From Bradyrhizobium sp. CIAT3101 (GTDB lineage Bacteria > Pseudomonadota > Alphaproteobacteria > Rhizobiales > Xanthobacteraceae), in contig NZ_CP121634.1 in the NCBI RefSeq assembly GCF_029714945.1, positions 9,011,001 to 9,075,000 of the forward strand: 64,000 nucleotides of DNA, given 5' to 3'. This document shows positions 1-8,801 of the stretch, in pieces. How positions within the stretch are numbered: the stretch's first letter is position 1; the number at the start of each line of letters is the position of its first letter. The notes under the pieces are model-generated. The model worked only from the letters and a program-made list of their open reading frames with translations. It had not been told where the DNA came from and made no database searches. The translations under genes and the position numbers were made by a program.

Positions 1-272
1 AGGTTACACCGCTGGCCCAGGGATTTGCCGATGTGCTCAACAAGGTCGCCGCGGTCGGATATGCACCATGGGCCGTAGGCACGCCCCAGAGCATCTTCGG
101 CAAGGCCTTCGCTCCCTTTGGCCTCGCCGAGGCCACGAACTTCATGGAATATGATCTCGTCTATCTCAGGGGTGACCTGCTGTTCTGGGGCGCCCGCAAT
201 ATCGATGGACGTGGCTTCGATACCGAGCAGAACCGGCCGACCAATTTGCAGATTCCGCTGATCAGGAAATGA
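1..272 (+). CDS. Hypothetical protein, C-terminal part (5' end outside window)
   Basis: The frame is open from base 3 to the stop at 270-272, so only about the last 90 residues are visible. The segment is rich in aromatic and small residues (for example YDLVYLRGDLLFWGARN) and ends IPLIRK. It shows no motif I can assign and no membrane segment. It converges with the carD gene on the other strand, and the carD terminator hairpin lies between them. A GTG at 33 is in frame but need not be the start, because coding sense continues to the window edge. Confidence 0.6.
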   Translation, partial: VTPLAQGFADVLNKVAAVGYAPWAVGTPQSIFGKAFAPFGLAEATNFMEYDLVYLRGDLLFWGARNIDGRGFDTEQNRPTNLQIPLIRK

Positions 273-386
273 TCCGGGTCGCGTTCGTCACACTCTCCTC
301 GACGGGATGCTTTCTCCACGGGCCTTAGCACCCACCGCCGTGCGAACGCATGGGTCGCACCGTCGCAACGCTTGATCCGCCCAAAG

Positions 387-414
387 CAAAAAAGCCCGGC
401 CAACCGGCCGGGCT
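387..414 (-). terminator. Rho-independent terminator of carD
   Basis: On the minus strand a 9-bp GC stem (AGCCCGGCC / GGCCGGGCT) with a 4-nt loop is followed by a run of T. It lies about 30 bases past the carD stop and faces the converging gene. Confidence 0.8.
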
Positions 415-443
415 CTTGATGGCTTGCGATCGATGCGAGACGC

Positions 444-1247
444 TTACGCGGCCTCGTCGGCGACGGTGGTGTCGTCGCCATCGGTATCGTCGGTATCGCC
501 CTCGGCATCCGCCTCGCCTTCGCCGTCGGCGGCTTCCGCCTTGGCGTTGGTACGGCGCGGGCTCTTGGCGAGCTGGGCCTCGATCTCCTTGACCGCTTCG
601 GTCTCGGTCGAGTGCTGCACCACCGCGATCTCGCGGGACAGACGGTCGAGCGCCGCTTCATAGAGCTGACGTTCGCTGTAGGACTGCTCCGGCTGCGACT
701 CCGAGCGATAGAGGTCGCGCACGACTTCCGCGATCGCGACGATATCGCCCGAATTGATCTTCGCTTCGTATTCCTGGGCGCGGCGCGACCACATGGTGCG
801 CTTGACGCGGGCGCGGCCCTTGAGGGTCTCCAGCGCCTTCTTGACCAGCGCGGGCTCGGACAGCTTGCGCATGCCGACGTTGGCGACCTTGGCGGTCGGA
901 ACGCGCAGCGTCATCTTGTCCTTGATGAAGTTGATGACGAACAGCTCGAGCTTCGCGCCGGCAATCTCCTGCTCCTCGATGGCCAGGATCTGGCCGACGC
1001 CGTGAGCGGGATAGACGACGAATTCATTGGCCTTGAAGCCCTGACGCTGGGTCACGACCTTCTTTTCCTCGACCTTCGGCGCCGGTGCAGCGGCCTTCAC
1101 GGCCGGCTTGGCAGCAGCAACGGGGGCCTTGGCAGGGGCGGCAGCAACAGGAGCCTTCGGAGCGACAGGCTTGGCAGCGGGAGCCTTGGCAGCAGCAGGC
1201 TTGGCAACGGTCGCTTTCGCGGCCGGTTTGGCAGTCTTGTTAGGCAT
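444..1247 (-). CDS. carD: CarD/CdnL-family transcriptional regulator
   Basis: CarD/CdnL proteins bind the RNA polymerase beta subunit and stabilise open promoter complexes. The core is the run beginning QGFKANEFVVYPAHGVGQI, matching the N-terminal CarD/TRCF-like domain, followed by a helical C-terminal domain. Before it lies an Ala/Pro/Lys-rich tract of about 80 residues, and after it an acidic tail rich in Asp and Thr. I chose the ATG at 1247 (MPNKTAKP). The frame stays open to 1520 with more Lys/Ala-rich sequence, so a longer form from GTG 1400 (VSQKTRKKS) is possible. It is downstream of fdxA on the same strand. Confidence 0.9.
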   Translation of the reverse strand: MPNKTAKPAAKATVAKPAAAKAPAAKPVAPKAPVAAAPAKAPVAAAKPAVKAAAPAPKVEEKKVVTQRQGFKANEFVVYPAHGVGQILAIEEQEIAGAKLELFVINFIKDKMTLRVPTAKVANVGMRKLSEPALVKKALETLKGRARVKRTMWSRRAQEYEAKINSGDIVAIAEVVRDLYRSESQPEQSYSERQLYEAALDRLSREIAVVQHSTETEAVKEIEAQLAKSPRRTNAKAEAADGEGEADAEGDTDDTDGDDTTVADEAA

Positions 1248-1596
1248 TGCGCTTCTTTTGTTCTTCGAGGACTTTGCAGCCGGCGGCGCCTTGGCAGCGG
1301 CCCGACCCTTGGATGCGCTACGGCTGGCCGCGGCGACTTTTTTGGCCTCCTTATGGGAAGCCCTCGCTGAAGTACTCTTTTTACGCGTTTTCTGTGACAC
1401 AGCCTGCGCGCGGAAACTGCCACGCCCCTGTTCGACATTTGGTTTCACGGGAACCCGGCGGGGCCAACTGGGCTGACGGGGGTTCAGCTTAATGTGCCCA
1501 ATATAGCACATTTCCCGCAAAAATCAATGATTTAGGGGTCTTCAGGGCTCGTTTTCGACGCTGACGAAGGTATTAGGGTTAAGTTTGCGCCGGAAT

Positions 1597-1935
1597 TTAG
1601 TCCCCGGAGCCGGGGTTCGGAGAAAAATATTTCTCGAACTTTCCTTCCATCCCGTCGAATTCCTTCGCGTCTTCGGGTGATTCTTTCTTCTGGGTGATAT
1701 TCGGCCAGCTCTTGGCATAGTCGGCGTTGACCTGGAGCCACTTTTCCAGGCCCGGTTCCGTGTCCGGCTTGATGGCGTCGGCGGGGCATTCCGGCTCGCA
1801 CACGCCGCAATCGATGCACTCGTCCGGATGGATGACGAGCATGTTGTCACCCTCGTAGAAACAGTCGACCGGGCAGACCTCGACGCAGTCGGTGTACTTG
1901 CACTTGATGCAGTTTTCAGTGACGACGTAAGTCAT
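1597..1935 (-). CDS. fdxA: Seven-iron ferredoxin FdxA
   Basis: Small cytoplasmic electron carrier of 112 residues with one [3Fe-4S] and one [4Fe-4S] cluster. By family pattern Cys9, Cys17 and Cys50 hold the first cluster, and Cys21, Cys40, Cys43 and Cys46 the second. The CxxCxxCxxxCP run ([13 protein letters not shown]) is plain. The C-terminal extension after residue 60 is typical of the FdxA type. It lies between the S4-protein gene and carD on the same strand, an order I recall as common in Rhizobiales. The bases between its stop and the carD reading frame hold nothing else recognisable. Confidence 0.95.
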   Translation of the reverse strand: MTYVVTENCIKCKYTDCVEVCPVDCFYEGDNMLVIHPDECIDCGVCEPECPADAIKPDTEPGLEKWLQVNADYAKSWPNITQKKESPEDAKEFDGMEGKFEKYFSPNPGSGD

Positions 1936-2078
1936 CCAACGCTCCGAAAAGCTCTTTTAAAAGTCGCGGCTTGCGTAGCGCGGATGGCCCGGCGCCGCAA
2001 GGTCGGGAACGCCCGATCATGACGGCTTTATGTGGTTGATCGACCAAGAAATGAATACGAAGCGCAATTAATTGCGCT

Positions 2079-2357
2079 TTACGTCGCCGAGTTCTTCGTG
2101 CCGAGCTCTTCGTAGAGCAAGCGCGCCGAGGCTGCATCGCCACGACGCTCGTTGAAGCCGGTCACCTTCAACACGCGCACGGTGCGATCGAGCGCGACGG
2201 TGATGACGTCGCCGATCTTGATGGCGTGGCCCGGCGATTTCTCGCGCGTGCCGTTGATGCGGACGTGGCCGGACTCGACCAGCTCAGCAGCCGAGGTGCG
2301 CGCCTTCACCACCCGCGCGTGCCACAGCCATTTGTCGAGGCGCTGCCGCTCGGTCGT
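2079..2357 (-). CDS. S4-domain RNA-binding protein (Hsp15-like), apparent ACG start
   Basis: Small ribosome-associated RNA-binding protein. The S4 signature RLDKWLWHARVVKART is followed by SGHVRING and the beta-rich remainder, as in Hsp15-type proteins. The conserved N-terminus (TERQRLDK) is fully encoded, but the frame has no ATG, GTG or TTG before the S4 core. An upstream stop in this frame leaves an ACG at 2357-2355, placed exactly 7 bases after AAGGAG (2370-2365), as the best initiation site. That Shine-Dalgarno also contains the end of the helicase gene (stop 2364-2362). Starting at GTG 2312 would delete half of the S4 motif. Confidence 0.75.
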   Translation of the reverse strand, partial: TTERQRLDKWLWHARVVKARTSAAELVESGHVRINGTREKSPGHAIKIGDVITVALDRTVRVLKVTGFNERRGDAASARLLYEELGTKNSAT

Positions 2358-2361
2358 GGGA

Positions 2362-5300
2362 TCACTCCTTGCGACCGGAAAGCTGCTCTTTCAGCGCGGC
2401 GAGCTTTGCGAAGGGCGAGTTCGGGTCGGCCGGACGATCGCGCTCGCGCGGGTTCGCGCTCGAGGCGTACGGCCGCAGCGACGGACCACCCTGGCGGTCG
2501 CGGCCCTTGTCGCGGTCGCGGCCACGATTGTCGCGACCCTTGTCACGATCGCCGCCGAACTTCTTGTTGTCGCGGTTGCGATCGCGATCCTTGTTGTCGC
2601 GATCCTTGCCCTCGAAGCGGCGGTTTCCTTCCTGACGCGGCGCGCCCTCGGCACCACCTTCGCGCGGCTTGCGGAAATCCCTGCCACCGTCCCTGCGATG
2701 ACCGCCATGACGATGACGCTCGTTACGCTTCTCTCCGTCGGCGGCTTGGGCTGCTTCACCTTCGGCGGGCGCGGCGCCTGCTTCAGCACCGGCCTGCGGA
2801 CGGTTGTTGTTGTGGCGCTGGTGGCGATGACGCTCGTGGCGCGGCTTGCGATCGTCGTGACGGCCGCCGGGACGCCAGACTTCGACGAGTTCGGGCTCGG
2901 CGGGCGTTGCCGCAGCTTCAACTGGCGCGGCGGCGTCGGGAGATGCAGCGGCTTCCGTTGCGGCGGTCTCGGCGGGAGCGGCTTCAGCGGCAGCTTCCGC
3001 GGGCGCCGCGACTTCTTCGGCCGGCGGCGCGATGCCGGGGGCATCTTCGGGCGTGACGGGCGCGTCAGGCGAGGCTTCGAGCGCCGGCTCTTCGTGCGCC
3101 GGCTCGTCGTGCTGCTCCATGCCGGGCGCGTCTTCGACGGTGACTGCTTCGATCGCGGCATCCGCGGGCGCAGCCGCCTCCTCGGTCGCGGGCACCTCGG
3201 CAGACGCTTCAGCCGCCGGTGTCTCCGCAGCAGCGGGCGCAGCCGGCTTCGGCGGCAGCGGCGCACGCTTCTCCATGCGATAGCCGAGCGCGCGCAGCAC
3301 CGAGGCAAAGTCCTCGCCGGCGGAGCCGGTGAGCGAGGTCATCGCCTGCGTGACGACGAAACCGCGGCCGTCGAACGCGCCGGCCGGCTTTTCGCCGGGC
3401 GCGTTGTCGCGCCAGGCCAGCGCCGGGCGGATCAGGTCGGCAAGGCGCTCCAGGATGTCGACGCGGACGGCGCGCTCGCCGGCCTGCTTGTAGCCGAGCA
3501 CGCGATAGGCATCGCGCGGCAGCTGCTTGTCGACCGGGAACGAGGTGCGGCCCGACGATGCGAGATGCTGCGCACCCGACAGTGCCGAGAGATCGACATT
3601 GTCCTGCTTCAGCGCCCACAACAGCGCGGCCAGCGCACGCGCGGCGGGCTTCAGAATGCCGGGGAAATAGATGTGATAGGCGCCGAAGCGGACGCCGTAT
3701 TTGCGCAAGGTCGCGCGCGAGGGCTGGTCGAGATCCTTCAGCTCGTTGGCGATCTTGGGACGCTCGAGCACGCCGAGCGCCTCGACGAGCTGGTAGGCGA
3801 TGCCGCGGGCAATGCCGGTGACGTCCTCGGCCTTCGACAGCTCGAACATCGGCCCGAGCAGCTTTTCGATATGCGTCTTGAGCCAGAGGTCGAGCCGCGC
3901 CTGCACCTTCTCACGGGGCGCACCAGTCAGGCGCTCGTCGGAGATGATGCGGATGCGCGGATGCAGCGCCTCCTCTGCGGCGGTCAGGCGCGCCACGGCG
4001 TCGCCGGTCCAGCGGATGGTGCCGTCCGAGGTCAGCACGAACTGGTCGTCCGGCGCGTTGCCGAGGCGTTCGGCGCGCGTATTGATCTCGCCGGCGAGCA
4101 CCGCTTGCGCGGCAGCCTGCAAGGCTTTCGCATCGGAGCCGGCTCCCGCCGCATCCGGTGCAAAGGTGAAGCCATCGAGGCGGCCGATGACATGGCCTTC
4201 GACGATGACTTCGCCGGTCTTGCCGATTTCCGTATTCAAGCTCGTGTTCTCCCGCAGGCGGCGCATCAATACACTGGTCCGGCGATCAACGAAACGCTCA
4301 GTCAAGCGTTCATGGAGCGCATCCGATAATTTATTTTCGACCTTGCGGGCGATCCCCTGCCAGCGTTCGGGGTCTCGCAGCCAGTCCGGCCGGTTGGCGA
4401 CGAAGGTCCAGGTGCGAATCTGCGCGATCCGGGCCGACAGCGTGTCGATATCACCATCGACGCGGTCGGCTTGGTCGACCTGGGCCGCAAACCAGGAATC
4501 GGGGATGCAGCCCTTCTGCATCAGGAAGCCGTAGAGCGTGGTGACGAGCTCGGCATGGGCCGCCGGCGACAGCTTTCGGTAGTCCGGGACCTGGCAGGCC
4601 TCCCACAGCCGCTCCACGGCGGCCTTGCCATGCGCGATATCGCGCACCTCGACGTCGCGGGCGGCGTGGTCGAGCACGCGCATGTCCTCGGCGATGGGGG
4701 CGCGGGTCAGCGTGTCGTGGCCCGGGGCCAGGTTCAGCGAGACCTGGAGCGCGCCGAGGGAGGAGAAATCGAGCTTCGAGTTGCGCCATTGCAGCATCTT
4801 CACGGGGTCGAAGATGTGGTTCTGGAGCGCGTTCACGAGCTCGGGCTCGAACGGGCCGCAGCGGCCCGTGGTGCCGAACGTGCCGTTGCGCGTGGCGCGG
4901 CCGGCGCGGCCTGCGATCTGCGCGAACTCGGCCGGCGTCAGCCGGCGGAACTGGTAGCCGTCGAACTTGCGGTCGGAGGCGAAGGCGACGTGGTCGACGT
5001 CGAGATTGAGGCCCATGCCGACGGCGTCGGTGGCGACGAGATAATCGACGTCGCCGTTCTGGAACATCTCCACCTGCGCATTGCGCGTGCGTGGGCTGAG
5101 CGAGCCCAGCACCACGGCGGCGCCGCCATGCTGGCGCTTGATCAGCTCGGCGATGGCGTAGACCTCGTCGGCCGAGAACGCGACGATCGCCGTCCGGCGC
5201 GGCTGGCGCGTGATCTTGCGGTCGCCGGCGAATTCGAGCTGCGACAGCCTGGGACGGGTGATCATGGAGACGCCGGGCAGCAGCCGCTCGATGATCGGGC

Positions 5301-5736
5301 GCATGGTGGCGGCGCCCAGCAGCAGCGTCTCGTCGCGACCGCGGCGGTTGAGGATGCGGTCGGTGAAGACGTGGCCGCGCTCCAGATCGGAGGCGATCTG
5401 GATCTCGTCGACGGCGAGGAAGGAGACGTCCAAATCGCGCGGCATCGCCTCGACGGTCGAGACCCAGTAGCGCGGACTTCTCGGCTTGATCTTCTCCTCG
5501 CCGGTGATCAGCGCGACGGCCTCGGGGCCGACGCGCGCGACGATCTTGTTATAGACCTCGCGCGCGAGCAGCCGCAGCGGCAGGCCGATCAGCCCTGAGG
5601 AATGCGCGAGCATCCGTTCGATGGCGAGATGGGTCTTGCCGGTGTTGGTCGGCCCGAGCACCGCAGTGACGCCGGCGCCAGGCACTCGATCGGAAGGCGC
5701 GCGCTCGGAGGCGAAGGGGGAAGAAGAAAAGGCCAT
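2362..5736 (-). CDS. Suv3-like DEAD/DEAH RNA helicase with long disordered tail
   Basis: ATP-dependent helicase of the SUPV3L1/Suv3 type, expected to unwind structured RNA in turnover. Walker A is GPTNTGKTH near residue 28 and motif II is DEIQ near residue 111. Motifs V and VI appear as ATDAVGMGLNLD and QIAGRAGR. The helicase core and Suv3-type C-terminal region cover about residues 1-820. The remaining 300 residues are first Ala/Glu/Pro-rich, then a dense Arg/Asp/Gly/Lys tract (repeated RDRDK, RDNR), surely disordered and able to bind RNA. It is the first gene of the helicase-S4-fdxA-carD block. Confidence 0.9.
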   Translation of the reverse strand: MAFSSSPFASERAPSDRVPGAGVTAVLGPTNTGKTHLAIERMLAHSSGLIGLPLRLLAREVYNKIVARVGPEAVALITGEEKIKPRSPRYWVSTVEAMPRDLDVSFLAVDEIQIASDLERGHVFTDRILNRRGRDETLLLGAATMRPIIERLLPGVSMITRPRLSQLEFAGDRKITRQPRRTAIVAFSADEVYAIAELIKRQHGGAAVVLGSLSPRTRNAQVEMFQNGDVDYLVATDAVGMGLNLDVDHVAFASDRKFDGYQFRRLTPAEFAQIAGRAGRATRNGTFGTTGRCGPFEPELVNALQNHIFDPVKMLQWRNSKLDFSSLGALQVSLNLAPGHDTLTRAPIAEDMRVLDHAARDVEVRDIAHGKAAVERLWEACQVPDYRKLSPAAHAELVTTLYGFLMQKGCIPDSWFAAQVDQADRVDGDIDTLSARIAQIRTWTFVANRPDWLRDPERWQGIARKVENKLSDALHERLTERFVDRRTSVLMRRLRENTSLNTEIGKTGEVIVEGHVIGRLDGFTFAPDAAGAGSDAKALQAAAQAVLAGEINTRAERLGNAPDDQFVLTSDGTIRWTGDAVARLTAAEEALHPRIRIISDERLTGAPREKVQARLDLWLKTHIEKLLGPMFELSKAEDVTGIARGIAYQLVEALGVLERPKIANELKDLDQPSRATLRKYGVRFGAYHIYFPGILKPAARALAALLWALKQDNVDLSALSGAQHLASSGRTSFPVDKQLPRDAYRVLGYKQAGERAVRVDILERLADLIRPALAWRDNAPGEKPAGAFDGRGFVVTQAMTSLTGSAGEDFASVLRALGYRMEKRAPLPPKPAAPAAAETPAAEASAEVPATEEAAAPADAAIEAVTVEDAPGMEQHDEPAHEEPALEASPDAPVTPEDAPGIAPPAEEVAAPAEAAAEAAPAETAATEAAASPDAAAPVEAAATPAEPELVEVWRPGGRHDDRKPRHERHRHQRHNNNRPQAGAEAGAAPAEGEAAQAADGEKRNERHRHGGHRRDGGRDFRKPREGGAEGAPRQEGNRRFEGKDRDNKDRDRNRDNKKFGGDRDKGRDNRGRDRDKGRDRQGGPSLRPYASSANPRERDRPADPNSPFAKLAALKEQLSGRKE

Positions 5737-5813
5737 GTCTGAATGATTAGGTAGTGGCGATTGGGGCGAATGTCAGTGCTGTTTGGGGCGGCGGGGTGAG
5801 AAGCGCCCGATCC

Positions 5814-5952
5814 GTCATCCTGAGGTGCGAGCCGCGCGGCGCGCAGCGCCGGGCGGGGAGCCTCGAAGGATGAACGGCCCGTGTACCGGCCGAGCGGCAG
5901 CAGCCGGGCCCGTCGCCCTTCGAGGCTCGCTGCGCGAGCACCTCAGGGTGAC
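5814..5952. repeat. Palindromic repeat, family D
   Basis: The left arm reads CGTCATCCTGAGGTGCGAGC then CCTCGAAGGATGA. The right arm is the reverse complement (CCCTTCGAGGCTCG then CACCTCAGGGTGACGG). The same arms recur at 13562-13691. Confidence 0.8.
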
Positions 5953-6307
5953 GGGACGTGATCCCCAAATCCCGCGCAACTGTCTCACTTTGCGACGCTT
6001 TTCCCACTCGCCTTTAAGCTTCGGAACGACTCTAGAACGAATCGCGGCCGAATCGCTGACTCCCCCTTGAGTCCTGTTACGTTCACGCAACATGTCGCGG
6101 GACTCTTGTTTCCGTCGCACTAGATGGAGTTTTGTGACGGCGCACAAGCGACGATTTGGTGACGGATTTGGTTAAGTTGGGGATGGCGCGGAGTCGAATC
6201 AGAATCGGGGAGGAGTCAAATGGATTCCCCGGATCGGCGGCGCTCCAATGCATGTCGCGAAAACAACCCCATGCACAGTAGGTAAGTCGTTGATATGGCG
6301 TACTTCC

Positions 6308-6466
6308 TTACCCTCCCCTGGAGGGGGAGGGTCGGCGCACGTTGAGCGAAGCGAAATGGGCGACGGGGTGGGGTGATCTCTCCGCACGAAGACCGTCCAC
6401 GGGGAGAGATCACCCCACCCCGCTCGCGCTGCGCGCGATCGACCCTCCCCCTCCAGGGGAGGGTGG
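6308..6466. repeat. Palindromic repeat, family B
   Basis: Outer arms are TTACCCTCCCCTGGAGGG and its complement near 6450-6466. Inner arms contain GGGGTGGGGTGATCTCTCC and its complement. Close copies lie at 15429-15593 and 17003-17202. Confidence 0.85.
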
Positions 6467-6473
6467 GAAACCC

Positions 6474-7349
6474 TTACTGCGTCTTCGCGACCCTGGGCGG
6501 CTGGGCGGTGGTGATGAAGCTGGTCGCTTCCAGCATCGCCGGGCCGAGCGGCGTCGGCACTTTCAGCCAGAACGGGACCAGGACGCGGGTGCCGGCGACC
6601 GGCGCGAGCGCGATCTCGATGTTGCGCTGGGCGGCGAGGTATTTGATCACGGGGCGGTCGGGGATGTAGCCTGCCACGGGCACGAAATAGAGCGCACAGA
6701 CCACGACCGGGCCGTGATAGCCCTTCTCGGCCTTCACCGTCTCCATGCGCTTGAAATCAAGCTTCAGCTCGTAGCGCATGCGGCCGTCGAACACCGGCGC
6801 GCTGCCGTGGCAGGCGTCGGGCGACAGCACCTCTCCGGTGCCGGGCACGCGGACCAGCGAGGCCGTCATCGGATCGAACACGCCGCGGCGATGCGCGTCG
6901 GTGACGATGATGCGATCAGGATCGACCGGCGGCTCCGGAATGATGCCGAACTCCTTCACATTGCCCTTGTCGAGGGTGATGTGGATCTCTTCGGTCTTCT
7001 TCGAGGTGGTGGTGGAAGCCTGGTAGGCCGACGCCACCAGCGCGCCGTTGACCACGCGCCCCTGCGCGGCGCCGGTGCCGGACCCGCCCGCGAACGACTT
7101 CAGAATGCCGGTGGTGCCGCCGGAGGCCGCCGCGGAAAACACGTCGTCCTGGATATCGATGTTCCAGGCGCCGCGGCCGACCGGGATGCCGGCCAGCGTG
7201 GCCTCATACTGCGCCTCGAGCTTGCCCTGCGCCGCTGCCGGCTCCGCCGCCCACGCCAGCACCAGCCCGCCGATAGCGGCCAAAGCCAGCCTGCCGGCTG
7301 ACCGCAGCCGGGGCGGAAAGAGGGAGGGCGTGTGCACGAGACGATCCAA
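6474..7349 (-). CDS. DUF3108 domain-containing exported protein
   Basis: A 291-residue protein of the DUF3108 family, whose function is not established. An Arg-rich N-terminus is followed by a hydrophobic segment (LALAAIGGLVLAWAA) ending near AAAQG, which looks like a signal peptide, so the mature protein should be periplasmic. The body is beta-strand-like and begins LEAQYEATLAGIPVGRG, the typical DUF3108 opening. The ATG at 7349 leaves a long basic n-region, so a later start cannot be excluded. It stands alone between two palindromic repeats and is divergent from rpmB. Confidence 0.8.
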   Translation of the reverse strand: MDRLVHTPSLFPPRLRSAGRLALAAIGGLVLAWAAEPAAAQGKLEAQYEATLAGIPVGRGAWNIDIQDDVFSAAASGGTTGILKSFAGGSGTGAAQGRVVNGALVASAYQASTTTSKKTEEIHITLDKGNVKEFGIIPEPPVDPDRIIVTDAHRRGVFDPMTASLVRVPGTGEVLSPDACHGSAPVFDGRMRYELKLDFKRMETVKAEKGYHGPVVVCALYFVPVAGYIPDRPVIKYLAAQRNIEIALAPVAGTRVLVPFWLKVPTPLGPAMLEATSFITTAQPPRVAKTQ

Positions 7350-7508
7350 TCGGGAAGCGAGTGGTTGTTACTTAAGCCTGTTACGGCCGCAAGCAATGCA
7401 TCCGGGCCACAAGAGCCGGGAACTCACCGAAGTCTTTCGGCGGTGAATGTGCCCTTTATGTGATGGTAAGGCGCTTTAAACACTGCCGTTTTGGTGATCG
7501 GGGGATGC

Positions 7509-7681
7509 TCTTCTCCTTCTCCCCGCGCGCGGGGAGAAGGTCGGGATGAGGGGGGCTCTCCCCGGGGGAGGTGAAAGTCGGTGCACCCAACCGGCCCCAC
7601 CCCCGCGGAGACTCCCCCTCACCCGGAATCCGCGCTATTCGCGCGCATTCCGGCCTCTCCCCGCACGCGGGGAGAGGCGAA
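7509..7681. repeat. Palindromic repeat, family C
   Basis: Starts with the hairpin CTTCTCCCCGCGCGCGGGGA and the motif AAGGTCGGGATGAGGGG. Ends with CCCCCTCACCCGGAAT and a CTCTCCCCGC..GCGGGGAGAG hairpin. Copies lie at 29451-29600, 33810-33957 and 59551-59694. Confidence 0.85.
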
Positions 7682-7819
7682 AAGACCGCCCAAAACCTTG
7701 ACGTCCCGCCCCTCACCCCCTATACGTCCGCCCGCTCCCTGCAAGGACACAGAATTAGCCCCCGTGGCGCCCAGAATGGCGGCCGCAATCGTTGGGGGTT
7801 CGAACCTGAGGATTTTGAG

Positions 7820-8125
7820 ATGTCTCGCCGCTGCGAACTGACGGCCAAGGGCCCCCTCGTCGGCCACAAGGTCAGCCACTCCAACATCAAGACCAAGCGC
7901 CGCTTTCTGCCGAACCTGGTCAACGTGACCTTCATCAGCGAAGCCCTGGAGCGCAACGTGCGCCTGCGCGTCTCCACCAACGCGGTGAAGAGCGTCGACC
8001 ACAATGGCGGCCTCGACGCCTTCCTGCTCAAGGCCAAGGCCGACGCCCTGTCGCCGCGCGCCCTCGAACTGAAGCGCGCCATCCAGAAGAAGATCGGCGA
8101 CGCGCCGGTCAAGAAGGCCAGCTAA
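7820..8125 (+). CDS. rpmB: 50S ribosomal protein L28
   Basis: Large-subunit ribosomal protein of 101 residues. The start [12 protein letters not shown] followed by [19 protein letters not shown] is the L28 signature, and the C-terminal extension (to about 100 residues) is usual in alphaproteobacteria. The ATG at 7820 gives this family N-terminus. The frame is open further upstream (from 7571), but that part is repeat-derived. A strong terminator follows 75 bases after the stop, so the gene is monocistronic. Confidence 0.97.
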   Translation: MSRRCELTAKGPLVGHKVSHSNIKTKRRFLPNLVNVTFISEALERNVRLRVSTNAVKSVDHNGGLDAFLLKAKADALSPRALELKRAIQKKIGDAPVKKAS

Positions 8126-8149
8126 TCGAATTTCAGAATTGGGCGGGGG

Positions 8150-8533
8150 CTAGGTTGCGTCGCGTGGCGTAGGCTTAGCCGAGTAGAGTTTTGCGTTGCG
8201 GCCGGATCGAAAGATCCGGCCGTTTTTGTTTTTGGTAGTCGCGCGGCTCTCGGAGACGTCCGCAATTTTTAACAGCACAGCCGCGACAGCGCCAAACGCT
8301 GCCTCTAGGCAGTCCGGTCGTGTGCTTGCAGCGTTGTATGAATCGGCCGCCGCTTGATTGGGCAATTGGATGAAGCGCCCGACGAGCACGCTTATCCGGT
8401 TTGCATCATGCGTCCCGCCAATAATCTGATTCACACCGACCACAACGCCAACAGTAGCCATGCAAAGATATTCGAACGTTTCGATCAACTCCGCATTGCG
8501 CGGCACTGGATCAACGTCCACACCGTTTCGCAT
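8150..8533 (-). CDS. Possible hypothetical protein in the AT-richer patch
   Basis: A 127-codon frame opposite the rpmB terminator. Its middle (CMATVGVVVGVNQIIGG to LEAAFGAVAAVLLKIADV) reads like a genuine protein with two hydrophobic helices. The last 30 codons are only the complement of the terminator region. A TGA stands just upstream of the ATG. It overlaps, in another frame, a second coding-like stretch, so the two may be pieces of one decayed gene. No family recognised. Confidence 0.3.
   Translation of the reverse strand: MRNGVDVDPVPRNAELIETFEYLCMATVGVVVGVNQIIGGTHDANRISVLVGRFIQLPNQAAADSYNAASTRPDCLEAAFGAVAAVLLKIADVSESRATTKNKNGRIFRSGRNAKLYSAKPTPRDAT
8200..8233 (+). terminator. Rho-independent terminator of rpmB
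   Basis: A 9-bp stem GGCCGGATC / GATCCGGCC with a GAAA tetraloop is followed by TTTTTGTTTTT. This is a textbook intrinsic terminator. Confidence 0.92.
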
Positions 8534-8745
8534 CCAAAAGGATCAACGCACTCTTCGCGTTTGAAATAGGTGCGGGCGAGCAAAGTCAAAGCAAGAAACT
8601 TTTCATCGCTGTAGCCCCTCTCGGTAACGGGTACGTCCAAACCATTAAGGAAATCGAGAGTGAATTTTGCAGGTCTTGCGCCAAGTCCGACCAGTTGGAA
8701 ATTTGCTGCCTCATATGGCGCTCGTCCCTCAGTGGGCCGTAAGCC
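8485..8745 (-). pseudogene. Gene remnant without a start codon
   Basis: After a TAA at 8746-8748 this minus-strand frame stays open for 86 codons and has strong coding character (for example FTLDFLNGLDVPVTERGYSD, then FLALTLLARTYFKREECVDP). It contains no ATG or GTG, and only a TTG in the middle. It ends at 8485-8487 inside the overlapping frame of the neighbouring ORF. I read it as the remains of a protein-coding gene of unknown function. Confidence 0.35.
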
Positions 8746-8801
8746 TTAACCGGCCAACTTCGCCCTGTGGATCACAATAGACGCTTCCGCTTCTCGGTCC
8801 G

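Larger units (their letters stand above)
5737..6473. other. Intergenic region rich in palindromic repeats
   Basis: About 740 bases without a credible gene. They hold one family D repeat (5814-5952), one family B repeat (6308-6466), and between them a more AT-rich stretch (about 5960-6300) that probably carries the helicase promoter. No terminator with a T-run was seen. Confidence 0.6.

Noticed and set aside
2152..4329. 725-codon open frame on the plus strand
   Set aside because: It is antisense to the helicase gene, whose motifs and tail are real; high GC leaves long shadow frames.
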